A stretch of 64,000 nt of DNA from Dipteris shenzhenensis (GCA_047967505.1 CM106538.1), one strand, 5' to 3'; positions 44,885 to 58,236 are shown, numbered from the stretch's first letter. The notes: generated by a model from the letters alone, not told the origin. Program-made: numbers and translations.

Positions 44885-46786
44885 AGCAAAAGTATCCTGA
44901 TAATCAAAACCATGTACTTGTACGAATCCTTTTGCCATGAGCCGAGCCTTGTACTTATCCAACGTGCCGTCGGACTTATACTTGGTCTTGTACACCCACT
45001 ACGTTTTGGTGGTTAATCCACAAGGTCAAAAGTTTTGTTCTTCATTATGGAGCCATACTCCGACTGCATAGGCCCCATCCACCTATCATCACCCTGTGCC
45101 TCTTCAAGACACTTGGGTTCATCAACACAGATCACCTCTATCATCAAAGCATAGTTGACCAAGTGTTCCTATGCCCTTCTTTGCTCCTCTAATCTCTTGG
45201 ACCCCGGCAGTGTTCGGATGGCTCCTCCTCAATGGTTGGAGGTTCTCTACCATCCAAATGCTGCTTTACCCACTTCGGGAATGGCAGTTGCCATTTGATT
45301 CTACAGGTCTTCTTCCTCTTCTTTATCTTGAATCCTCCCAAGCACTGTTGGGGGAGTTCGGTCTGCTATTGGTGGTTGTACTAGATGGATATCCTGGTCC
45401 TGGTTGTCTGGGAAGGAAGCATCCTCCTCCAATTGATCCGGGTGTTCTGAAAAGACCACATCGCAACTTACTATTACCTTCTTGGTAATAGGGTTATAGA
45501 GACGGTAACCCTTCGCCTCTTTACTGTAGCCTAAGAAAATACACTTCTGGCTCTTCAGTTTCCATTTGGTCCTATTAGCATTAGGGACACACACAAAACA
45601 GTCACATTTAAAAACTCTGAAATGTGCAGTTGAAGGTTTCTTACCAGAAAAAGCCTGCAGTGGAGTCATCCCATTCACAGCCTTCGTGTAGCTACGATTC
45701 ATAATGTAAACTACCGTGTTACATGCTTCAGCCCAGAAAGTCTTTGGCAAATCTTTCCCTTTCATAATACTCCTGCCCATTTCGTAGATGATGCATCTTG
45801 TGTTCTGCTACTCCATTTTGCTGTGATATATGTGGCGGGGGTTTCTACCTCTTGATCCCATGAATTTTGCAGTATCTTTCGAATTCACTTGATGTAAACT
45901 CACCACCTCTATCTGATCTCAACTTCTTCACCTTCCTCCCCATTTCTTTCTCGACCATTACATGCCATTCTTTGAACTTACTAAAAGCCTCATCTTTAGT
46001 CTTCAGGAAGTATATCCATATCCTTCTATTGTAGTCATCGATAAGCGTCGTGAAGTAGTAGGAACCACCCAAAGCTTCCGTCTCCATCTTTCCACAGAGT
46101 TCCATGTGAGCGAGATCTAGAAGAGTCTTTGCCCTGCTGGCCTCTTTAGGAAAGGGTTGCCGATGCTACTTGCCCATCATGCAAGCTTCACTTACATCGG
46201 GCAGATCTGTAATTTCTGGTAGGTCTGCAATCATTCCACTTTTATGCATCTCCTTTAAAGAACTAAGGTTTAGATGACCAAACCTCTCATGCCACAGCTA
46301 GTATACTGTTCTTCACATAGCTCGAGCACTAAAATCTAAGAGTTCGTAGATGTTGTGCCATGTATCTTTACCAAGGACCTTCCCTTGAAGATCCAAAATC
46401 TATGCACCATTCTTATTGAATTGAACTTTGAGGTTCCGATCCATGATCGCAGAAACGGACAACAAGTTCCTCTTGATATCTGGTACATAAAGAACATCGG
46501 ACAACTGTTTTACAACTCCATTTGACTTGAGAGCAATCGTACCTTTTCCTTTTGCTAGACATTTTGCATCATTGCCGACTGCTACCGGGATGTCATTCCC
46601 TACCGAATGTAGAGAGGTATACCAATCCTTCTGATTGGTCATGTGGCGTGATGCACCACTGTCAATAATCCAAGGTTCATCTATAGGTACATGAACTGCC
46701 TCCGTGCAAATCTCCTCAATTGCTATGAACAACTCTACTGGTACTACCTGTGTGCTGTTGCTGGACTCTTTCTTTACTCCGTTCTT
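44885..46786 (-). mobile_element. Minus-strand Copia, pol part
   Basis: From high to low coordinates: protease (WIIDSGASRHMTNQKDWY, 46400-46690), integrase core (LIDDYNRRIWIYFLK, KLRSDRGGEFTSSEF, 45845-46105), integrase end (IMNRSYTKAVNGMTPLQAF, KCIFLGYSKEAKGYRLYNP, 45301-45780), and the RT start (45000-45150: QSEYGSIMKNKTFDLV; then KYKSDGTLDKYKARLMAKGF near 44920-44990). It breaks near 44885 inside RT. Several frameshifts are present. Gag resumes at 51325 after the inserted element. Confidence 0.88.
46782..46786. repeat. Target-site duplication (left) of inserted Copia
   Basis: TTCTT precedes the 5' LTR and is repeated at 51325-51329 after the 3' LTR. Joining across one copy restores the minus-strand Copia frame (asp-glu-lys-asn). 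Confidence 0.9.
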
Positions 46787-46956
46787 TGTGGGGGTTAAAG
46801 GTCACTGTGCCTTTACCCTAATTATGTACAATACTCAAACACATATATAAATGAATGAAAAAGAAGATTAGGGTGTTCTACACCCACCAAAACTTGTGTG
46901 GCTCTTTGTTTCTCTCTCTCCCTTTTCTGTTCTTGCTTCCGTTGAGAGCACTCTCA
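46787..46956 (+). repeat. 5' LTR of the RT-less Copia
   Basis: 170 bp, TGTGGGGGTTAAAGG ... GCACTCTCA, with a TATA-like ACATATATAAATG. Confidence 0.9.
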
Positions 46957-46958
46957 AT

Positions 46959-46970
46959 TGGTATCAGAGC
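46959..46970 (+). promoter_or_regulatory. Primer-binding site of the RT-less Copia
   Basis: TGGTATCAGAGC lies two bases after the 5' LTR. Confidence 0.85.
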
Positions 46971-48420
46971 TCGGGTGATCTAGCTGAGTGTGCGTGAATG
47001 CTTGGAAGCTCTGCAACTTTGTGGGAGGAAGGAGACGCTCTATGGGAAGCTTTGTGGGTGACTTTACTTGCATCCGAGTATGTAGAGACCTTAGAGGAAC
47101 CTTTGGAAAAGTCACTTTGGTTTTGCGAAGTGGTTTTGAGAGCCTATTAAGTGTTTTCAAAGAAAAAGTCGTTTTTTAAGCTTTTCCCTATTTTGTTCAA
47201 TGACAGAGACTCCGTATTGACTTGTAGAGGCAACTATTGCTTGTTTTTGGTGTCCACTTCACTTCAGGAGCTTGGAAACACCTTCATTCTTGAATTTGGG
47301 ATCATTTCATTGGATTTCTGACTCACTGTGTCAGTTCCTACGTTTTTCTGCCCGGGTGTTGGAACTCAAGTTTGGAGCAACCATTTGTAGATCTGTCAGT
47401 TCCGATGGACTCACGAGATCCTAAAACTTCTATGTTGCTCATCATTCGCACTCTGATGGAGTTTACAAACAGCTCTATTTCCAAAAACGTTTTTTAGTCC
47501 GTGTGTTGGACCTAGTGATTGAGACCACAGTTTCCAAAACCGTTTGTCCCATTGCATTTCGGATGCCCAAAAAACCCTACTTGTCAATTCTTGCATGATT
47601 CGATCGAGTATTTTTAGAGTTATAGATCTCTATGTATTCGATTTCGTCTCTCTATTATGCATTTTTTATTCTAAGGTTTTGAAACCTTAGATTTATGCCA
47701 CATGGTAGTGGATAAGTGTTGACTCCCATTTCTCACTCATCAGTTGGGATTTTGGAGTTTGGACAGAAGAGAGATATTTGCAGATTTTCTTGCCGAGCCC
47801 GATTATGCAATGGCACCCATGTTTTGATGCATCTTAGGTTCTATTTTCAGTAGCGGTCATTTCATGGGACCATGATTTCTTGAGCATACCTTATGCAGAT
47901 CACTCTAGTTACAGTTTGAGCCATGTGCGCTCATTTGTGGTGTGCATTGGGTTGCAGTGGATGATTTATAGGCCATTTGGATGCATTGCGATCCTTATTG
48001 GATGCGTTGATAGGCCCAGATTGCCTTGTGGGATGCTATTTTTATGGATGCTTTGCACATGGATGCTATCTTATGCTGAGGGACAGCTTTGACACATTGT
48101 AGGTGATGCACTGATAGTGTTATGCTCTCTTGGATGAGATATTATTAATGCATATGCCCATGGATCGTGTTTATGCTTGAGCCATTTGGCACCTATTGGC
48201 ATTTTGGATTGCCATTATAGTTGGCATTTTCTTTTGGGCAAGATTTACTCATATGGATGCATAGTACATGCACATGAGTCAGCTGCATCTTTTGATGCTT
48301 TGAGCTTTGAGTTTTGGTGATATTTCAGTCTATTGTGGCATACACATTGGGGTGCACCTAGTATTTGGTGTGATTCTCTCTTGCAGGCACTAGCATTTGG
48401 GATTTTGCTTTATTTGCACC
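46971..48420 (+). other. Leader of the RT-less Copia
   Basis: About 1.45 kb without a gene, T-rich, with recurring 'ttggatgc'/'tggatgc' words. No captured gene was recognised. Confidence 0.5.
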
Positions 48421-51102
48421 ATGGCATCCTCTTCCATGTCTGAAAAGGAGTTTTTCAACATTAAAAAGTTTGATGGGACAAACTTTTCTTTGTGGAAAGA
48501 ACAGATAAGGGATGTGCTAATTCAAAAAAAGCAAAAAGCAGTTAAACCCTTGGCAGGGATTGAAGCTAAGCGTGCAAATATGTCTAAGGATGATTGGAAT
48601 GAGTTGGATGCATTAGCAAAGTCTACTATTAGACTTCATCTTGTAGAGTCAGTTTATTTCACAGTAGTAAATGAGCAGACTACGGAAGATTTGTGGAAGA
48701 AACTGTGTGCCACTTATGAGAAGGAAACTGCCTCTAATAAAGTTTACCTCATGAAGAGGTTGTTTGAGCTGCAGATGAAGGAAGGAATCTCCATTGCTTC
48801 TCACTTGAATGAATTCAATATTATTTTCAGCTAGCTTCATGCTCAGAAGATGAATTTTGATGTGGAGACTAAGGCAATATTTCTCTTATTTCATTGCCAT
48901 CCTCATGGGATACCTTCCGTACAGCTATCAGTAACTCTGCACCTGGTGGAGTACTGAAATTTGATGATGTTGTGGGTAGCTTATTGGCCAAGGAGATTAG
49001 ATGGAAGTCTATGGATGGAAACAAGCAGGATACAGCCTTAAATGTGCAAAGGGGTAGATCACAGTTCAGAGGGAAGTCCCAAGAAAGAGGGAAGTCTCAT
49101 AGCAAATCCAGGGCATGGAACATTGAGTGTTACCACTATGGCAAGAAGGGCCATATGAAAAAGGATTGCTACAAGCTGAAAAGAGAGCAAAAGGATAAGA
49201 AAAAGAATGCAAATTGGGGTGCAAATCAAAAGGAAGAGAGTCCAAGGGAGGACAAAGGAAAAGTGAAGATCGAGGAGATCAATGCAATCACACATGATAG
49301 TGACAATGATGTTCTCTTCATGTCTACTTTATCTGTAGAGTTGCTTACCACTTCAGATGATGCATATTCTCAAGATGGGATTTTGGATTTTGGTGCTTCA
49401 TTCCATGTTACTCCCCATAGAAAATGGTTCTCCACTTATGACAGTGGAAAGACAGGTTGTGTGCATCTTGGAAATGACTATGCATGTGACATAGTGGGAG
49501 TAGGTGACATAAAGTTTTCTTTTGCAAATGGGTCTGCATTTATTTTGAAACATGTGAGACATGTGCCTAAGTTGACCAAGAGTCCTATTTCAGTGGGTCA
49601 GCTAGATGATGCTGCTTTTCACATCACTTTTGTCTTTCAGAGTTGGAAAATTCAGAAGGGCTCTATGCTTTTGGCCAGGGGTGCCTAGTGTGGGACTTTG
49701 TATCCCTTACATGTATCATGGGTATTTAATCATGTTGTTGCAATAACTAAGCAGCCAAGCACTTCTTTGTGGCATTGTAGGTTGGGGCACATGAGCCAGA
49801 ATGGAATGGAACTCTTATGTCGTTTGGGTTATGTACTGCATTTGAGTGTCTCTGATTTTGAAATTTGTGAGCACTGTCTCTATGGGAAGCAGACTAAATC
49901 AGCCCATAAAAGAAGGGGAAAGAAAGAGTTTGAAAAGCTTGATTTGGTGCATTCAGACGTATGTGGTCCCATGCCTACACGGTCATTAGGCAAGGTTGAA
50001 TACTATGTGACATTCATTGATGATGCAACTAGGAAAGTGTGGGCTTATGCTATAGCTCAGAAGAGTGATGTGTTCCAGGTATTTCAGAAATAGCTAGCCT
50101 TGGTTGAGAGTCAGTCAGGTAGAGCGCTTAAATGCCTACGGTCTGACAATGGTAGAGAGTATCTCTCTCAATAGATCACCTAGTAACAATTTGGATGGTG
50201 GTATTCCTGAAGAGGCATGGAGTGGCAAGAAGCCCTCTTACTCTCATTTGCATATATTTGGGTGTGAGGCATATGCACATGTGCCAAAAGAGCTTCGAAA
50301 GGTGCTAGATCCTAAGTCTAGGAAATGCATCTTTTTTGGTTATGGTGAAAGTGGAGAGATGGGCTATCGTCTTTGGGATTCAGTAACAAAGAAGATCATA
50401 CGCAGCCATGATGTAATCTTCAATGAGAAGAAGATGCATAAGGCACCCATGAGGGATGTTGAAATGAGGAGAATCACTTTTTAGGATGTGAATCCACCTG
50501 CATATGTTGATAGACAGCAAGCTATCCATGCACCAAATGTGCAAGAAATGGTACCATCAAATACTCCCACAGGTATACAATCAAGGGTAGATGATGGATC
50601 ATCTATTGGTGGAAATAATGAGCCAAATGTGGCTGATATGCAAGTGGGACAGCAAGCTGAAATGCCCTTGAGAAGATCATCTAGAGTGTCTAGATGTGTT
50701 CACCTTTGCAAGTGGTGCAACATTGTGGATGTCTCGCGCACAGAAGTGCGTTGCTTTGTCTACCACAGAGGCGGAGTATGTTGCAGCCACAGAGGGTTGC
50801 AAGGAGGCTATATGGCTTGATCGGCTAGTGTTGGGAGATTTTCGGATTCATACAGGTGTACCGACATTGCATAGTGATTCCACGAGTGCTATTCAACTAG
50901 CACAGAATACGGTCTTTTATGTAAAGACCAAACACATTGAGGTCAGGTACCATTTCATCAGGGAGGTACTTGAGGACAAGGGCATAGAGCTTGTCAAGGT
51001 TCATACGAGGTTCATACAGATCATAACCCTGTAGATATGCTGACGAAGAGTCTATCTAGTCAGCGGTTTGAGTATTGTCATGTATTGATGGGCATTGGAT
51101 AG
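48421..51102 (+). pseudogene. Copia gag-pol relic with RT deleted
   Basis: Gag starts at Met 48421 (FFNIKKFDGTNFSLWKEQIR) and is broken by a stop at 48832 and a shift near 48890. The zinc knuckle reads CYHYGKKGHMKKDC, with its second Cys changed to Tyr. The protease site reads LDFGASFHVT instead of D-S-G. Integrase shows WHCRLGHMSQNGM, CEHCLYGKQTKS, DVCGPMPT, and LRSDNGREYL, then has lost the stretch with the catalytic Glu and resumes at PEEAWSGKKPSYSHLHIFG. After PLRRSSRVSR the sequence jumps directly to late RNase H (MSRAQKCVALSTTEAEYVAA, SDSTSAIQLAQN, TKHIEVRYHFIRE) and ends VDMLTKSLSSQRF. All of RT is missing. Confidence 0.88.
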
Positions 51103-51155
51103 TATGCTCACTAGTTGTTCTCCCTTAAAGGCACATTGTCCTTTAAGTGGGAGGT

Positions 51156-51324
51156 TGTGGGGGTTAAAGGTCACTGTGCCTTTACCTGGTTATGTACAAT
51201 ACTCAAACACATATATAAATGAATTAAAAAGAAGATAAGGGTGTTCTACACCCACCAAAACTTGTGTGGCTCTCTGTTTCTCTCTCTCCCTCTTCCGTTC
51301 TTGCTTTCGTTGAGAGCACTCTCA
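51156..51324 (+). repeat. 3' LTR of the RT-less Copia
   Basis: 169 bp, same ends as the 5' copy with about ten differences, followed by TTCTT. Confidence 0.9.
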
Positions 51325-52203
51325 TTCTTCTCATCTGCAATCTTCTTCTGGCACTCATTCTGCTTGTGCCCTGCCTTGTTGCAATAGAAGCACTTGATCT
51401 TCTTCTTTCTCTTTTTATCATTAAAAGAAGATGGGTTACCAGAGTCCTTACCCTTACCTTTCTTTGATCCAGCATAGAAAGCCGAATCTTCTCCAGTCCT
51501 CGTCTTTTGACGCATCTGCTCCTCCAGAAGCATTGCGATGAAATCCTCAAAGTTGAGGGGTGGATTTCTGTTCTATGTATTTAGTGCCATAACAATACTG
51601 TCCTACTTTGGTGGGAGAATCCATATGCACCTTCGTGCTAGATTCTTGCTGGTGATGGTGATGCCAATCGCAGTCATCTGATCGTGTAGATTCTTCACCC
51701 TTGTGATGAACTTCTCTGTTATTTCAGACTCAGACAGTTTCTCGTTCGCGAGTTGAGTCTCTAGATTTTGAATCCACGTCTGATTTGTGGTCTCATACTG
51801 ATTTTTCAAGACCATCCATGCCTCCTCTGCTGTGGTGACATGTTGAATTAATGCCATGACAGAATCACTTACACTGCAGACAATCGAACACAATGCATCT
51901 GCATTTATTCTTGTCCACGTGAGAATCTCATCCGTAGTTGGTACTATCTATTGTGCTGCATTGGCTGGATTCGGTCTCGGAACCAGCTTCAGGTCCACCC
52001 CAGTAGCAGTATCCCAAAGCTCATATGTGCTTAGGATGGTCTTCATCTTGAACATCCAGAGTGGATAGTTAGTTCTGTCCAACTTTTCGCTTTCGCCGAA
52101 CGGTGGGATTCGCAGTCTTGCACACTGGACCATATCTCACAATCTGCTTGCAAACAGAAACACACTACCAAATTTTCTTGTTAGAGCCCAAGCTCTAATA
52201 CCA
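51325..52203 (-). mobile_element. Minus-strand Copia, gag part
   Basis: Continuation of 44885-46786. Gag starts at Met 52133 (DRTNYPLWMFKMKTILSTYE) with a shift near 51900, continues (EEAWMVLKNQYETTNQ, ITEKFITRVKNLHDQMTAIG), and ends with a CCHC knuckle CFYCNKAGHKQNEC (about 51350-51395). The primer-site-like TGGTATTAGAGC (minus, 52192-52203, one base off the usual form) precedes gag. Confidence 0.87.
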
Positions 52204-52600
52204 TGTAAGAAAACAATACAACGTCTGTGCTCAAAAGATAAGAGGATCTCTATGCAAGAGAGAAAAGTAGATAGTATGGAGAATCAAAAATTTGATTACT
52301 ATAAAACTGATACAATAGATGGCACTACCTCCCAGCCGTGCGCTCCTGTGAGAGAAGCTTCGATGGCATGCTAGAAACAGTAGAGGACGGAGGCTGGATG
52401 CTAAGAAATCAGGGTTGCTGTAGCTAGTGATGATAATGGGCTTCACAACCTTGCTCTTATATAGCCACCAGTCGTAGTCGATTAGACCCAATTGGGAGAT
52501 CAGCCCAGTCCACCCAAACTGGCCGACTGGAGCTCGATCCCAAAATAGGCCACCGACCACACAATAGAACCGTGGCACAAAATAAAGCAACTAACCTACA
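52204..52600 (-). repeat. 5' LTR of the minus-strand Copia (outer end uncertain)
   Basis: The LTR should end at 52204 next to the primer site (TTTTCTTACA on the minus strand). A minus-strand TATA box, GCTATATAAGAGC, lies near 52455. The outer boundary could not be fixed because the 3' LTR is lost. Confidence 0.55.
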
Positions 52601-52879
52601 GTCTCCATTTGGCCCACAGCCATCCGGGATCATCAGGGGCTCCAAACGGCGGGCCCCGCAACCTGAGAGTGGGTTGCCCCGAGAAATGCTCCATCTACCC
52701 TCAATGTGGTCAATCATGGGATGCCTTCCTGTACTTGCATGTAGCCTAGTTGGTAGTGTGCCAACTCTATTTGAAGCCATCCAACCATTAGGCCACACAT
52801 GGCCCCCATCTAGTGCCCAAACCAGGACCTACTGGATAACCGAGCTACTCAAATGCCTTGTCCTCATATGGGGGGCTTA

Positions 52880-54160
52880 CAAGTAGAGTTAGCTGGTTCC
52901 TGCGTAGTTACATGAGAGTGGAGCATTGATATCTAATAGAACCTACATTGCTTAAAGAGACACACCTTCTTGAAAAACTTCCTTTCACACAAATAGAGAG
53001 GGACTGAAGGGTGGAGAGGGAGCACAAGTGTTGGGAGAGGGGTTGGGTAGGGGTGAGGAGTGTGTAGATCCTTTCGGGCCCATATTTGCTTGGTTGCCTT
53101 TTGTCTTTGTCTTCTCCCTTGTGGCATCCTTGTTGAGGTGGGGAGGTAGTAGTTGCTGATGTTGATCCTTGACTAGCGATTGGTGCATCTTGATGGGGTG
53201 ATTCATCACCAAATAACCTTTTGTAAGTGTCTTGTATCCATCTTTTACCAAGAATGGCAGCTTCCGTTAAGGTACCGGCAAGAGCTACAAAAAACTTGCA
53301 AGGCATAATGTAATTGTCCCAAGGAAACATTCAACATTAAAGAACCAATGACCTTAATGGAGGAACCCTCTATGGATTGAATTTTAGAATCACATACTTC
53401 AATGTGTACCTAGTGAAGATGCTTTAATGTCTCCTAGGGGATGAGGTTGTGGCTTTTGCTCACCAATCTACCCTAGCCTATATTTGTCATGTTGCACCTG
53501 CTGATGCTAGCTCTACCCAAAGTTGAGAGGCAGTCATATCTATCTCGTTAGGATGAATGGCATTGTCAACTCGTAGTTCAATTTGATTAGGTAGTACCGA
53601 TCTTATGGTATAAAAGGTGTAATGGAGTTAAATTGTTTATCATCAAGGTGCATCATCTGAGTGCCCTTAGTAGTTGGTAGATCTATTGCTACCAAGGTAT
53701 GCATCCAATCAAGTGAGTCTTATAGTTTTGGTGAAGGAGTACACTAGGGTTGGGTCAGCATTTGAGGATCTATCATTGCCCTAGTCTACCCCCAGCGAAT
53801 GGGTTCACCATTTCTATGGGTGGGTCACTCAGACCAAACCTTCCTAGCATGTTTACAAATGAGTCTTGTATTCGAGATGTTGTGGGAGGAGTAGGTGATT
53901 GAGGATGTACTGAACTAGAGTTTGGAGCTACAAAGGCTCTAAGGTTGGGATTTTCACCCATCTCTCCATCAAAGCTCATTGAATCTTCAGAGCTAGACAA
54001 CTCAACTAGGGGTGGTCTGTGCACTGAGTGGGCACCAAGTATTGAGGATCCTGAATAAATAGTTGTGAAACTCAGCACGTAGCTAGATAGAATGTTGTTT
54101 GAGGCACTATCTTTATGCTCAGCTCCTAGGATTCCTCCTGATCTTAAGTGCATGTGCTAG
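52880..54160 (-). pseudogene. Possible Ty3-type gag relic
   Basis: Two minus-strand frames, 53773-54153 (126 codons, Ser/Pro-rich, MHLRSGG start, ending FGLSDPPIEMVNPFAGG) and 52908-53330 (with KYGPERIYTLLTPTQP, a phrase like those near the end of some plant Ty3 gags). No zinc knuckle, protease or RT was found. I do not recognise either frame firmly. Confidence 0.3.
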
Positions 54161-54259
54161 TTTGTGTAGTTGATGCCCCAATTCTAGGTTGAGTCCACCT
54201 CGACACGGGGTCAAGAGGTGGCAATTTTTATGTGCTTTTTCCCAATTTTTGTATTCCCA

Positions 54260-54585
54260 AAGCTATCCCTATGGCCATGGGAATAGAGCTATGGCAATGA
54301 CCCATGGGGATAGCAAGTTGGTGGATAGAGTTAAAGCAATGGCCGGCGGGATAGAGCTACAATGAGTCAATGCCTATTTGATTAGTGGGATAGAGCTATG
54401 GCAATGACTCGTGGGGATAGAGCTAAGGCAATGACCAGTGGGATAGCCTTACGGCACTAGGTCAATGCATGTTTGATCGATGGGATAGCCGACTGACAGT
54501 AATTAATTAGGGTGGCGGGTTAGGTACTGACATGTGTCAGCTTGTGTGGGGATAGCACTAAGGCGATGACCCGTGGGGATAGGAG
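54260..54585 (+). repeat. Minisatellite of GGGATAGAGCTA-type units
   Basis: The words GGGATAGAGCTA, GGCAATGAC and GTGGGGATAG recur seven to nine times with about 30-60 bp spacing and many changes. No gene. Confidence 0.8.
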
Positions 54586-57500
54586 TTCATGTTTTTTATG
54601 TGATGGGGGGATGCTAACTACCTAATCTACCTACCCAATGTAAAAAAGAAGAAAGAAAAACAACATTTGATTGCAAAATGAGAGATTTCTCGAAGAGGTG
54701 ACTATCAACACTCAAAACCACTTCGATTTTCAGCATAATTCATCATTCTTGGTTGTTTTTTGTGAGTTTTAACACCATACACTCCTTAACAATCTTTCAA
54801 ACTATCTTTCTACCAGCTCAAAACATAAAAAAACATAAAAAACAAGCTTCACATGATAAAAAATGCTTTCCAACAAAAAATGACTTCTTCTTTTTTCCGT
54901 CCAAACATAAACTTTTTCACTCTTTCCTCTCCTACAACTCCACCATTAAAGCTCTAAGTTAAGCTTGAAAAGATGAGAAATGGGTAGATGATGAGAGAAG
55001 GCAAATGCAATGAAAAAGCATAACTCGAACTCCCCGGTAGCGACGCAAAAAATGTGTAGTCTCAACAGTGACTCAAGAGCCAGGTGCTAGTTAGAGAGCT
55101 CTTGGCTAGTGTTGCGACCGATGGTTGTGAAGAGATAGCCAATCACATAAGGTACCTGCTCTTTAATGTGAGCAGCTTGTAGGGTTCACCCATTTTGATC
55201 TAGAGCCTTCCTTGCTAGTGAAGAGCAATTTGTAGGGTTTGCCCAATTTGTGCCAAGGCCTTCCTTGCTAGTTAAGAGTTCCTGTAGTAGAGGGCCTAGC
55301 TCCCACAAGGCCACACTTATTGGCCGCAAACTACTCCAAAAGGTCTTGGTTGCACACAGATGTCTAGACCCAGGTCCAGATCCACTTTTAAGAGATTGCC
55401 GAGTAACCAAAGGATTCCATGCCGGACATAATTAGGATTTGGTGGGGAGGCTACAATACTTGCATGTGAGAATTAGCTCTGGGAGCTAGATCAGACATAG
55501 CTAGCTAGACATCTTGATGCATATGTTGTGCAGGGGTGCTCTCAGTGGTAGTTTTATTCCTTGTCCAAGCTTCTATGGATGCTAGCTATGTACTAATGCT
55601 TTTTATCTCTAATCTAAGAAAACAAGTGGACAAGTGGTCACTTGAGGTAGCTATGGGGAATTTTTTGATCAAGTATGAGTTGCTACAAACAATTCTAGGC
55701 TGAGTGCAAGTCATCTAAAACTGAAATAGATGCCTATTCATCACCGTGCTTGATGCAAGCCACTTATAGTAGAGATTATGCCTTGGTTATTAAATCCTAA
55801 TGGGACGTGGAATGCCCTTGATGCAAGAGAGATTCTACTCTTTGTGTAACCTTATAGTAGTACTTTCCATTCAATAAAGAAATACCAAAAGGGGCACCAA
55901 GGTTTGCGGCCAATCATGGTCATTGTTGTGGCAATAGGAGCATTCTAGCTCCGAATCTATTATTTGTTTACTTGCTAAACTATTGATGTGAGAATATTGG
56001 ATGGTTATTTGTTTATTACTGCCCTTCTGTTGGTCTTAAGGTAGGTTTCCAAGGTTCTGTTGTTGGGACATTACCATCTTCTTTCAAGAGGTGAGCCTAT
56101 AGTTGGCTCTGGTGCAAGTATTGCATGTTGTAATTGAATTACAATAAGGAGAATCCAACAAATATGTCACTCATTGATGAATATTGGGATATGAAAGAGG
56201 AGTCCTCTCAAGATGGGGAAGATGGACAACCTATGAATGAGGGAGCTTCTCATGATGATCAAAATGCTGATGGATAGCAAGCAGTAAATGCTTTTGATTG
56301 AATCATTCTTAGCCTAAAGTGTCTAAGGAGGTTGGAGATGCAAAGGAGGCTGATGCATTGTTCAAGGCACAATTATTTAGTGTAGTGGGAGCACTAACAT
56401 AGCTTACTCAGGACCCATGATTTGTTGAGTTTGTGCATGCTCCTTTCAAGACTAACAAGAAGAATAGACATTCACATTCGGGGGAACCCAGTGTGGGGTT
56501 CAAAGGCAGCCTTATAGTCCTATGTCATTGGTTGGACATCCATTAGTTATGCCAAATGCACAAGGTGCTCCATTTCAATAGTCTACCTATGGTCCTAGTG
56601 TTGATATGCAATAGTCTACATATGGTCCTAGTGTTGATATGCATGGCCAAGCCAATAAATTTCCATATGCAAATCAGGCACCACAAGTAATTCTACATTG
56701 CATAGTGCATCCATGATATTTTGGTGGTGGTTCAGTGTTCCAGGCAACCATTGGTCAAGTTGTGGATAATTTTGGAATCCTTGGACTACTTAAACTTAAG
56801 ATGAGCATTTAGGACAAGGAATGAATTAATAATGCACTTGCATGGAGGATAATAAAGTAATAGATGCATTTGCATGTAGGATCATGTAGTAAAAGAAAAC
56901 TCAAGAATTGAGCAAGTGCACACTTATTGCCTTGGAAATGATCACAATGGTATCGTACAGAGACGTTGGGCAAGTTGGGCTTTGGAAGGCATCCATGGTG
57001 CCAAGAGTCTTGAAGTTGGATTACTAGAGATGGCTAAGTCATTCTCTTAGGTTGGATTCATGAGCCAGGGTAGTACTTGGGCTCTTCCCAAGCAAGAGGG
57101 TGCTATACATGGCCACTCACTTGGAATCATCACTCAAAGAGTCCATAATCCTACTTAGGTGTTGGAATAGGTGGTAGATATGTAAGCACTTAGTAAGGTC
57201 TGGTGACCTTAGAGAGATCTCAAGTAATTGGTAAGTCATGGACGCATGACTATGGGTGGATCCACAATTAGACCTGGTGGTCTAGAATGAGTACTCAAGC
57301 AAGATCTGGTGATCTTGATCTTGTAAGTTAGGCCTATCTTGTAAGTTTTGGGTCTAATCAACCTAAAACTAATGGTTCCAAACTAGTCACTTGGAACTTC
57401 GACCAATGCATGCATATGAGAGAAATAGATTAGGAATTGGTATCTTATTGGAAAGGAAAAGTAGAACAGAAATGGATTCTTACTAACCCTAATGGATAAA

Positions 57501-58236
57501 GTTGAATTAATCTTTGTAGGAATGTCCAAAGCAAAGGAGTACATGGACAACACAACATGAAAGATAAGTACTATGTCTTTCTTATTAATTTATTTGGAAA
57601 TTTGATTTAAAGGAACATACTAATATTGGACTTGTTTGGCAGGAGTACCAAATATGAAGATGAAAGATTGAAGAAGTTGTATGGAAGTTTATATAGGAAC
57701 CTAAAGGGTGCTAAAAATCATGAAGTCAAAGAAGAATACCTAATAGATGAGGACATCTATGTCCCAAGCAAGAGGGCATGTCACGACACAATTTTGTAGT
57801 CTAGAATGTATTAGGCTAGAATGACTAAATGTAATAATTAGAGGGTAGGCTAGGTAGGTTTTTATGGCTAAATGCCATATGGATAATGTATTGGATATGT
57901 TAATTGATCAATGTAAATGGTGCACTCACACATGTAGGTCCTAGGATAGTAGGATTGGGTAGGAATGCATGGGTGCATTAATAAATGGTAGGCATAAAGA
58001 GTCATAGGCTAAGGGTCTATAGAATAATGGGGTATGCCCAAGGGATGGATCCCAAGAGGCATGAGAGGTTGTGACCTCTCATATGCATGGAATGTGTGCA
58101 TGAGGCATTGTGCATTCATATGTGGTTTGGGGATTACATGAGCATTGTAGAATGGTCAATAGCAAAAGTACACTCACATGGGCACTCCTTCCACCCCATT
58201 TGGAGGGCCAATGCTTCTCAATTTATGCATCATTCT
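54586..58236. other. Long stretch without recognisable genes
   Basis: AT-rich. A 33-bp block (tctac(c/a)tatggtcctagtg plus ttgatatg) is present twice in tandem at about 56578-56643. An acidic open segment at 56165-56278 (met-ser-leu-ile-asp-glu) resembles a short gag-like piece but has no domain. Direct-repeat-like words 'tctggtgatct'/'ggtggtct' occur near 57200-57320. Nothing could be assigned. Confidence 0.4.

Larger units (their letters stand above)
46787..51324 (+). mobile_element. Inserted plus-strand Copia lacking reverse transcriptase
   Basis: A 4538-bp element with LTRs of 170 and 169 bp, TTCTT target duplications, a primer site (46959-46970) and a purine-rich tract before the 3' LTR (AAGTGGGAGG). 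LTRs differ at roughly ten sites, so the insertion is much older than the 24.8-kb element. Coding sequence covers gag, protease, integrase and the very end of RNase H, but the RT and most of RNase H are cleanly absent. It must have depended on other elements, or was deleted after insertion. Confidence 0.92.
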
